From positions 9,294,001 through 9,358,000 of the forward strand of contig JARDYH010000001.1 of NCBI GenBank assembly GCA_029215795.1: DNA of 64,000 nt, in the 5' to 3' direction. Positions within the stretch are counted from its first letter, which is position 1; every line of letters starts with the position of its first letter. The notes below the pieces were generated by a model, which did no database searches, had not been told where the DNA came from, and saw nothing but the letters and a program-made list of their open reading frames with translations. The position numbers and the translations under genes are program-made. The stretch is from Anniella stebbinsi. Taxonomy: Eukaryota; Chordata; Lepidosauria; Squamata; Anniellidae. Positions 35,734-46,600 of this stretch are shown here, one piece after another.

Positions 35734-37379
35734 GGACCTCATATACCCATCATATGCGCATGTATATATAGACATTCCTCCCTTCACTGCAAGCATACGA
35801 AAAAGCACGTTTTTTCAGGATCTTTCCAAAATCCCCTTAAACCCTTTCTCTCGTATACATGCAGCCCCCATCCATTCAGACATACAAGCACGTGAAAAGG
35901 TGGGAGGGGGCACCACGCTGTACAGCCTCCAACCCCTTCAGTAGTATTCCTGCGAGTCACTAGTGAACACGTTCGTTGCCAATAGTACTGCAGCGTTTTA
36001 GTCAGTCAGCTAATTTTAAAACATTTCTTTAGGGTGCCAATCAATTGGATAACGGATTTAAGTTCTTACTACAAGTCCCTATAGAATATGGCCCAGTGGT
36101 GCACTTAAGATAAATTTCACATACCTTCGCCTACGAAAGTAGGGTGGTGTGGAGAGGAAGGCACCTGCAATATGATATGTGCATAATCAGACTTTGTGTG
36201 TGAAATTTTGCTCCACAACTATTTTTATGCAGATCTATGCAGCCTTATCACTCAGTCAATCAACTAAGGATTCTTTCATCAGGTGACACTATCTGCTTAT
36301 TCTGTCTGGTCATGCCAGACGCCCCAGCGTGTCAAGGCAGCGAAACCATGGAGAGGATAGACTAATGAAGAGGAGGCGGTTTTCCCACATCTTTAAGAAG
36401 CCTCAATTTTCTTTAAAGGCTCAGATAGGCAGAAGAGAGGGGCCTTACTACAAGCCTAGCTTTGGAACAAGAAAAAAATAGAGAATATTCCACACTCAAA
36501 CCATACACAAGTTACAGTAGCAAGAGAACCTTTTACTTGCTGATCTCCCTATGAGATATACAAGCACATATACACAAAAGCAGCATAAGAAAACGAGTAT
36601 TTAGAGGCTACGTATAGAAATAAGCAAATGTAACCACCCGCACCGAAATGTGTTTCTTTCGTAAATACTTCACTGTTCAACAGGGTTAAGAGAAAGCACG
36701 CTCTTCCAGAGTTAGTCTTACTGTCGAGATGATGAAACTACGTATGTTTATTCAACTGTTTCTCCTGTTTTGAAAAGCAGGCGCCTGACGGGTCAAGGTG
36801 AAACCCAGAGTCATGCATGTTCTGAAACACACATATACAAAAATGAAATTCCATGCCAGAATTTTGCATAACCCTGATCATACAAAAGTGGAACAGCACC
36901 CACCCAGGCAGAAAACACGGCATCATAAGGTACTTCCTGCAAACTTCCTCAAATCTTATCACCTTGAGGGTTAGAAATATGAGATGCGACCCAGCCCCAG
37001 GTGAACATGTGTAAAGCCCAGTGGTTTCCGTGGGAGAATTATACCCATTTTACAACTCTTTCCCCCACTGAAATCAGTGGGACCAAGACTTCAATTTTAG
37101 CCAAAATTAGGAGGAAGCACACTAAAAAAAAAAGAACACCAAAGTTGACTAACCATGGCTGGGCTATGCCTTTGGATATTTAAAAAGATAAGCGGTTTCT
37201 CTGTGTTCACCAATTCTGCATCCCATTCTATCTTCAAGGCCTGCATAGCACAACGGAAGAACGTACAGCCTCGGGTAAACCAAATTACCGAAACACTAGT
37301 CACCGTCACGATGTTGCATTTTGAATATGCTGAAAATGTTTTTACCCCTCTGCCCACATTTTAAATACAAAACATGCCA

Positions 37380-37861
37380 TTCTTTTTGCATGTCCAGAAA
37401 TAAAAATTATTTATTATTAATACCAACTTTACATATAGTTTTCTTCATACTGCCATCTCCTTCCAATCTTTTTTTCAACATTAAAAAGGCGAGGGGGAAA
37501 AAGACATGGGAATCATCCTTTTTTTTTTCTTTTTCTTTTTAAACCGCGTGGAATTTTCCCCGGGTGGACGCGTTTCTGCCATTACAAAACTAGTAAAATG
37601 TGAAGGAAAGAAGCCATTTCCAAGAGATTTCATAAAACAAGTAACTGCACTAATGTTATCCAGACAGCACTACATATGTTTGGACAGAATTCTGGTTTTA
37701 AAAGTTCTAACTTGTTTTTCTAATAAAGATTTAGAAATTAAATGAGAAAGGAAAACTTCTTTTCTTAATCATTCTTTTTCCCACCACAATATGCAGCCTT
37801 CGCTCTGTTTAATGGGGAATTCAGCCTCAGTCTGGGCATGCCCAGGAGGAGTGAGTGGCAC
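37380..37861 (-). other. NKRF: NKRF 3' UTR (proximal)
   Basis: Unique AT-rich sequence downstream of the stop, ending near the reverse-strand AATAAA at 37410-37415. Other reverse-strand hexamers, such as 36747-36752, would allow a longer UTR. The limit is inferred. Confidence 0.55.
37410..37415 (-). terminator. NKRF: Candidate NKRF poly(A) signal
   Basis: TTTATT on the plus strand is AATAAA on the coding strand, about 450 nt after the stop. Usage is not proven. Confidence 0.5.
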
Positions 37862-39834
37862 TTATTTCTCCTGGGGCATAATGAGTTCATAATGGCCAAC
37901 CTGGCCGTCTTGTTTTAGCTGGTCTAACAAGTCCTCTTTGCGCCTCTTTCGGCTAACCACCAGGTATCTATCTCGTCCCTGACCGTGGGATTTGCTCTTA
38001 AGCCCGTATTTTTGGGCAATCTGATGTATCTGTTTGCGCTCATCGTTGGTGAGTTCCGTGGAGAAAGTCAGGTCAATTTTACTGTCCGAGAAGGCGTAGT
38101 TCTGGATGATCTGCTCGATATCTTTCTTGGTGATTTTTGACCCCCTTTCAACGTCCAGCCCAAGGCCTTCCCTTTTGAACTGCTCCTTCACTGCAATAGG
38201 CTCCCGGATCCCCTCCCCACTTTTGCCCAAGCCACCCCCTGTCCAGCCCATTTTCCTTAAAATCTGGTTTCCAATGTTGTCCTCCTTGATTTGCTGCTTC
38301 AGCGCCTCTTCAGCCGAGCGCCCGCAGATCTCGTTCCTCGAGATGACGTCTTCGATGGTGCCTTTCTTCAGGTTGTTGACAACGGTCGGCTGGGTCTTCT
38401 TCAGGACTTTGACGGCCTCTTCAGCTGCCACGTGCTTGACCGTCTTCTTCACCCCGATGGCTTCGGCGATTAATTCGTTCTCCAGCATCACCTTACACTT
38501 CCACCGCATCCCCGTCATCCTTTCGAAGACGTACTCCACGGTCATCTTGTTGAACTGAGCCGTGTCATTCAGCGTGCACACGGGGTTCATGGAGTTCTCG
38601 TACACAACGAGTTCCTTCAGGTCCTTCTTCTTGGCAGGATCCCGGGCCGGGCCACCCACTTTCTGAACCTGGACCGCTTTGGTGGCCCCGGCGTTGGACT
38701 GGGTCTTCTGCAGGATTTTCAGCGCCTCATCCGCCGCAGCGTGCTTGCTGGTTTTCTTGGTGCCGTAGCCTTCGGCTAAGAAGTGGTCCTGTAAATAGAC
38801 GCTGCAGCGCCACAAGCGGTTCGGCATCAAGATGTATTTGTATTCGACGGTCATCTTGTTGAAGGACGCCGAGTTGTTCAGAATCCCGATAGCGTCGCTG
38901 GCGTTTTCCGTCAGGACAAAATTAGTCCAGTGCTTCGCCGAACTGGGGCCTTGCAAGGGGTCGGAATTCGCCTGTCCGGGTGAACATTCTTTCATGGCAG
39001 CGATGAAGTCGTCCAGCTGCTTGAGGGCCGGCGGGAATTCGGCAGGGGACTTGCCGCTCTCGCACAGCACTAGATCCTCCCGGGTCGTGTTCTTGAACTT
39101 CCGTTGCGCCACTTTCACCTCCACGGGCTTCTGCAGCAGCATCACTGCCAACTCCGTCGCTCGGTCCCGGGACCCGTTTTTGCTGCCGGCGTACCCCGTG
39201 GTCAGATACACGTTCTGACACCTCACCTCGCAAGCAAAGCCTTCTTTGAGGAGCTTTTTGTTCTTGGGAAGGTCACCCGGGGAAATCTCTTTTAAGGGGG
39301 AATAAATATACTCAGGGTTCGTCTTGCAAGCCTGGATGGATCGGGTTAAAAGGTAAGTGTAGTTGATTTTGTCAGGTCCGCCGCTAGCATCTGGGTTAGC
39401 AAGATTCTTGCGGACGGCCGCTACGAGTTTGTTAATGAAACACTGCTTGGCTGTTATAACCGACTTGGGAAATGTCTCGGAGGCAGTTTGGAGAAGAGAA
39501 GGCGCCCCTGAAACTGCCGCGACCCCGCTAGCCGAAGTGTCTTTGTTTTTGGGAACTGCCTTGGCTTCCGTCTGGTTGCTCTGGCTGCTTCCGTAGCCTA
39601 AGCCCACAGAGCTTGAAAACTGAGGGTCCCCATCCTGGGTACTGAAGCTGCTGAAAACCCGGTCGGCGTAGTTTTGGATCTGCTGGGCTGTGATGTTCTC
39701 GCTGGCATCCTGCGCTCGGTTTTCCGACGGCTGTTCCTTTCCTCCGTCTCGCGTGTTGCTGGCTACGAAGTGTATGGGTTCAAAACGAGGCCTCACGCGG
39801 AATTTGGGAGGCTGTTTCCTTGGAGCTTCGAGAC
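37862..39834 (-). CDS. NKRF: NKRF coding exon 3 (dsRBM, G-patch, R3H)
   Basis: A single 1973-nt exon with acceptor gttctgcag. It begins LEAPRKQPPKFRVRPRFEP and ends GHYELIMPQEK then TAA. The open frame appears to begin with MRPRF only because of a GTG valine codon. The true reading continues upstream into exon 2. Confidence 0.97.
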
Positions 39835-40606
39835 CTGCAGAACACGAGACAGTTAGAGCACCTTATGTTCTTTCTTTTACAAAACGTGGGTCAAATATAG
39901 CCGTTCTTTGCAGCTACAAGGGCTTGTGATGGAGAGGGAGGCAGGGCCTGTGCCAACCTTCAGAGGGTTCACGGGCATGATACTACCAATGCCCCCCATC
40001 GCTATCTCCCTCCCCAACACCAAACATCTGTCCCCATCTGATTCTGCATCCCTTACCAATTGGGAGATCCCCATCCTACCATGTTCTTCTGTGCGGGCAG
40101 TGACCACCCACACAGGTTCCATTCAGAAGTGCTTCCGGGGAAACTTACCAAGGGAAGGTTGGTGAGGTGAGTGGCTGGCTCGTGGGAGCCAAGCCAGCCC
40201 CTGGTGCCGCTCCGCATCAGCTACCAGCCATCTTGGGTTCTCCCCACTGCAATGCCCTGGCGCTGCATTGGGGGTAATCTAAGATGGCGGGCAGCTGATG
40301 TGGAAGTGGAGCTGAGCAGCTTGGCTCATTCAAGCGTGCCACCGTCCCCCAGGTGAGAAAATCAGCCTGGTCCAAAACGGATGTAAATACTCTCTTATAG
40401 CTCACCACTTTGTCCTAGCCTTGAAGAACCAATCTCCCTCCTCCACCCTTTTCCCTCTGCTGCCTGTCCAGTCTCCTACAACTAGCATGCAAGACGTGGT
40501 GGGCATGCTCAGGCAACCGCAAAGAATCCAAGGGCTCAGGACCACCCATCCACTACTTGACCCTGCCGACCCGGCAACAAGTTTTCCTAGTGGGTGATGT
40601 GCCCTC

Positions 40607-40643
<37 letters not shown>

Positions 40644-43600
40644 ACACTCTTACATTGGGTCTTGACGTGGATCATCTTTTCACATACAGCAAAAGAATGG
40701 AGTTACAAATCCCCCAAAAACGGCCGCTCCTGTGAACGGGAAGACGGGGATACTCACTGCGAGAACAAGAGTCATCCAGCGGGGAGCGCGGCCTTTTCGT
40801 TGCCTTGGTACCGGGCACCAACTCAAACGATGGCATCTCTCCAATATTGATTCCTTCGGCCATCCGGAGGACTTTCTCCATAACTTGGGAGCCATACCTG
40901 CATTTAAGGGAAGGAAGCTTCAAATCGCAGCTCACCATTAGGAAGCCCTCTGGACCATTCTGTGCCCACCTTGGGTAGAATATAGACTAACCCAGCCTTC
41001 CCCATCCTGTTGCCCTGCAGATGTGCTATACTGGCTGGAGGATTTGGGGAATTGTTGTCCAACACATCTTTCCCATCTGGTTCTCTCCAGATGTTTTGGA
41101 CTGCAACTCCCAGGATGCCTGACCACTGGGCATGCTGGCTGGGGCCAATGAAGCCCAAAACATCTGAGGGGCACCAGAGTGGGAAAGGCTGAGATACAGG
41201 AGTTTAAAAGCTGACTGTTGCTCAATATTGTCCACACTGACAGGCAGCAACCCTCCAGGGTTTCACGCAGGTCGTTCTCTAGCCCTAACTGGAGATGCCG
41301 GATATTGAGCATGGGACCTTCTACCTGCCAAAATCATGTGCTTTGAGCTAGTGTCCTTTCCCTAGCAATCAAGGAAGACACCAGTCCCCATGGTTCTGAA
41401 AAAGGGCTGATTCAAATAGGAGCATAGGAAGTTACATTGATGTCAGTTGCTTATATCAGTTTCAATACTTTATAGCAAATGCTTTCGCTGTTTAAGCGCA
41501 ATCCTATGAATGCTTAGACAGAAAAAGGTCCCACAACTCCCAACATTCCCCAGCCAGCCATGCTCCCTAAGGCAAGCTGGGAATTGTAGGACTATTTTCT
41601 GTCTAAAAATGCATAGGATTGCGCCCTAAAGTCTCTTAAGAGCGCGATCCCAATGGAACTTACTCTGAGTTCAATGGGACTTACTCTGGAAAGTATGTAT
41701 AAGACTGTGGTCCATCCCTTTTTACTTGTGGAGATATAAGGGAAGGCATGTAGGGCGAATTCTACCTAATTTCTTACTAGGAAGTATTAGTAGTATTGTA
41801 TCATAAGTATACATGACACTTTACAGAATGTAAGAGGACAGATCTTTGCCCCATGGAGCTTACAATCAAAACTTTGCCTAAGTTTTATTTTTTTTAATGA
41901 ACCTTACATCTATCTAAAAACTGAAATATTTAACCATTCAAAAATCCATGTGCGTCTTTTGTTAATGTTATTTGTTTATTCTTGTGGTTTAGTTTTCTTC
42001 TTCAGCAACCTTATTAGTACAATTTAAAAGTCTGTTTGGTGGTAGTGATTCAGGCACATCATGATAGAAATATGATTAAATGAACAGTTGGAGCTTGTTC
42101 ATCTCCTGAATGACTTCGCACAACTTCATTCTGCTTTGGTACTAAAATGACCAAATTATCATCCCATTTTGTTGAAAATTAATCTGAAAACAATTCAGAA
42201 TAATTGTTTAATCTGTACCTACCTTCTAATGAAACCTACATCTCTTAATATGTATTAAGGTTATATTAAACAGCAAAAAAATATGATTCAATAGAATATT
42301 TTACACTAGTGATTTAAACTGTAATTTAAATAATTAAAGTTGAGTCCTTCAGAGAAATGTTTCAATCATGATTTAAATCAGTTTGATTTAAATCAAATCA
42401 ACCTGGCCATAACAAAAACAGAAAGAATGTTCAGAGTTGAGCAACAAATTTAGCTCTCAATTTCCCGGTTGCTGACACAAATAAGGAAGCATGCAAGGTG
42501 ATATAATTTTCATTATCAAACAACAGAAAAACATACAAATTCACTAGGTATAACAAAATCCTTCCTGAGAAATATTTTTCATGTGGAATCCTGATAAAGA
42601 GGGCACTTGATAACATAATGGAATAGATCCTCACTAGCAGTTTTACCAAACACACAAGATCACTCTTCCAATGGTAATTTCTAAGAAAGCAGGGGGCATC
42701 ACTTTAAATCTTAATTCTGTGAAAACATTCCTACATGGAGCTGAAGCAGTAAGATCCAGATAACTAACTTCCTTTCTAGTGACCTGACTTGATGCATGGA
42801 GGATACAATCTAGAAGAATGGTTGATTAATATATCAGTCAGAAAGTCTGTTTCAAACATGAAAAGCCTTAACTGAGATTTGGGCATCAACTGAACTTTAG
42901 TAAGTTGACAATGGCCGTGTTCAGAAGACACCTTAAACCACGGTGAATTAGGCTTTTTGGCTTATTCACCGTGGTGGAAGCCATGGTTTAAGGTGTCTTC
43001 TGAACAGGGCCAATCAAGAATTCTGACATGCGTCTGTAAATGCAGTGACTTCCCTCCAAGAATTTAAGGGAGAGCCATCAGTTTTACAAGCCAAATGTGA
43101 AGATGGCAAAGTTAACATTCTTTTGTGAAAATTCAGACGCCAAGCTTGTATTCTAGCCCAAACAGAGGGCCAACCCACTTGTATACAAACACGAACAGTA
43201 GAGGTGCCAACAGGTAGAGCCAACGCTTTTTTCGGAAGAGAAATTTGGATCTTTTCAGGCTCCTGAACTAATGATCCACTAAAGCCCCAAAGCTCAATGC
43301 CAAATCACACAGAAAAGACAACCCTAACTAAAAAAGAGTTTTCAAAGAAAAGGAAAAAAAACCTTCCACAATCCAAAATTTATTTCCTGCCTATAGCATT
43401 AAGCTCTCAGGGTGGCATACAGATAAAATCAATTCAACAATATAAAACAATAAATAATATACACAGCTTAAAAAAAACACATTAAACCATTAATCAAGTT
43501 AAAACCAGTGTAAAATTTAAAAGCGATAAAAACAATTTAAACTATGCACAGCCTCAGTGAATTTAGTCCTCAAAGGCTTTGATAAAAAGCCATGTTTTAA

Positions 43601-46600
43601 CTTGGTGCCGAAACACAGCCAGCGTCAGCCACCAGTCGGGCCTCCAAGGGGAAGGCATTCCACAACCAAGATGTTGCTCAGGCTCACACACAGGACTTGC
43701 GTTAAGCCACTAATTTCACCCGCCCCCTTTGAACCCTTAACTACCCATTACTCCCTCCACCCTAGACAAGATATAAGGATATGGTAGAGCTGGAAAAAAG
43801 TGCAGGGCAGGGCAACCTGGAGCGATCCAGGGGGCTGGAACATCTTCACTATAAGGAGAGTCTGCATCATTTACAGGCCTTTTAGTTTAGGGGGGGAAAG
43901 GCCACCACGGGAGGATGCGGCAGAAGTTTATAAAATCACGCCTGGTGTGGAGAAAAACGAAGAGAAAGACCTCTCACCCTTCTCTAATGTTATCCCATAA
44001 CTCAGGGTCTTGCCATAAAACTCGACTGGCAGAAGACTCAGGGCAGACACAAGGAAATGATTTCTCACAAAACGCACCATTCCTGTATGGAATCGGTGCC
44101 ACAGGATAGAGCGATTGCTGTTGGCTTAGGTGGCTTAGGAAGGGGATTAGACAAATTCATGGAGAACAAGGCTATTAATGGCTAGTACTCGAGATGGCTG
44201 TATGTCACCTCCAGGATCAGAGATGGCATGCTATTGAATGCCAGTCACGGGGGAAGAACGTGAAAAGAATATCCTGCTAGTGGGGTTTCCCAGAGGCAGT
44301 TGGTTGGCCACTGTGTGGAACAGAATGCTGGATTAGATGGACCTTTGGTTTGATCCAGAATGGCTGTTAACACAAGAACTTAAGAGCCCTGCTGGATCAG
44401 ACCAAATCCCTATCTACTCAACATCCTGTTCACACAATGGCCAACCAGCTGTTGACAGCAAACACACAAGCAGGACACGAGTGCATCAGCACCCTCATGC
44501 CCATGTTCCCCAGCAACTGGTGACTCCAATGAACTGTTTTGCACTAATAATCACTGGCGACTGTGATTATTAGTGTAAAACAGTTCATTGCTAGAGGGAA
44601 ATCTACAGCCCCCTGAAGAAGGCCTTTGAAAGGTCATAGGCTGAAACGCATCGGGCTTTGTATAAATAAATCCTGTTGCATCCTGAGGACCTGGTTCTCC
44701 CTTCTTTTGCAAGGCCAATGGGGCAAGGGACTGGCAACTGCGAGCCCAATTTGACTTCCACAGGTTTCCTATGAAGCCCTCAGCCTATTTCTTGATCCCA
44801 AGGACACCCCTTTATTATATATCAACATTGATTTCTCCTACACAGGTAAGGCAAAGAGCAACCTCTAGTTTGATGCATGCTGGAGAAGACAAGGCTAAAG
44901 AATTCTACACACGTACCTGGGCTCACACAGTCAGTGGCAGGAGCCAATGCTCCATTCAAAATTTATTTATATATTTGTTTGTGAGCCTTCTATACTGCTG
45001 AATAAAATAAAAACCCTAAACAGTTCACATATAAAATGCAAGTTCCCTTTGCCAACTAGGGCAGCGCGATGGCAGCGACTAGATTCAAACTTAGACTCGC
45101 TGATGCTGTTGTGGAGATCAGTACTAGCCTGGATGGCCACAGTGGACAACAACTCATTGCTCAGAGGCCAGTCATTAATCAACCAGTTAAAAACAAATGA
45201 ATACCATTGCCAGACTTACTTCGGGCAACATATCCACAGCTCAGAGCACCAACTTTGAATGCAGAAAGTCCCAGATTCACTGCTTGGTATCTCCTTTTAA
45301 AACACAGGTGAGCAACTTGGGGCCATCCAGCTGTTTTGGACTCCCTCCCCATTGACTATGCTGGCTAAGATTGATGGGAGTTGCAGGACAAAACATCTGG
45401 AGGGCCACAGATGTCCCACCCCTGAAGGACTCTTGTCCACCCAAGACCCTGGAAGGCCACCAACCCACGAGAAGACAACCTGATGCCCTCCGGATGTTTT
45501 GGACAACAACTCCCAGCATCCCTGCTCATTGGACATCCTGACTGGGCCTTATGGGACTTGTAGCCCAAAGCATTTGGAGAGCACCAGGTTGCTTACCCCT
45601 GCACTAACCGCATGTGAAAGTCACCGAGAAATGCCAGGGCCGCTCCAGGGCCAGCACCAGGGGTAGGCATAACTGGGTACCTGTCGGGGCCCACATCCAC
45701 ACAGGGGCCCCACTGGCATTGTGCAGCTCTTCCTCTGTGCCGCCGCCACCTGTTCACCTGTCCTCTCCAATCACGCAAGCAGCGACAGAAGCAAGAAGGC
45801 GGAGCAAAAGCACCCATTTTCTTTTTGTTCTTTGAGTTGCGCAGATTGGGGCCCAGAGGTTGGAGAGGCCAAGAGAGTGAGCAGAGATGCCTTGGAGAGG
45901 AGGAAAAGGGCCACTTAGAACACCTTGTCTAAGAGCCTTCCAAAACCTGGAACCGGCACTGTAGGGTTCAGTCCCAAAGAGGTCTGCATGTCATGCACTC
46001 TAACCTGGAAGTACTTACCTCTAGCATCCTCGGCTAGGAAAGAACAGGGCATAGTTATTCTGGGGAGACGAAAAGGCGTTCTGCTCAAAATACTGTGGAA
46101 TGTTAAACTGACAGAGTTTGCCTGCTGGGGAAGGCCAAAGGCCTACCTAGGGCAGCGATGAGCAACTTCTGGCCCTCCGGGTGTTTTGACCTACAACTCC
46201 CATGATCCCTCACTATTGGTGTTTTATTGGTATTTTAATGATGTTTTGGTTTTATGTGCTTTTAATCAGTTTTGTATTTTGTGTTTAATGCTGTTCCCCG
46301 CCTCAATCCGTTGGGAGAGGCAGGTAATAAATAAATATATTATTATTATTATTATTATTATTGGTGTTGTTGTTATTGGCTACACTGGCTCAAGCTGATG
46401 AGAAGTTGTAGGCCAAAAAGTCTGGACGGCCACAAGTTGCCTACCCTTGATCTAGGGCCACAGCCCTATCCAGAAGAATGGTCAAGGCAGATTATTAGGG
46501 CTGGAAGATTGACCGGACCACAGGAAATATTCAAGATCCTAATATATTCAGGGAAATGTTACTTATGAAACACGAGAGAAATCAAGGACAAGCTCTAATC

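Larger units (their letters stand above)
34206..37379. other. Convergent intergenic gap between UBE2A and NKRF
   Basis: Holds a MITE (34486-34718), a CR1-like scrap (about 34750-34850), an 18-20-G run at about 35120-35138, and a repeat segment at 35590-35733 that recurs inverted at 42826-42960. The rest is unique AT-rich sequence, part of which may be distal NKRF 3' UTR. Confidence 0.6.

Noticed and set aside
38106..38558. 150-residue plus-strand ORF, and others at 38832-39218
   Set aside because: Antisense shadows of the NKRF main exon.
37862..39796. NKRF start at the apparent MRPRF methionine
   Set aside because: The codon is GTG (valine), and conserved sequence continues upstream through a proper acceptor to exons 2 and 1.
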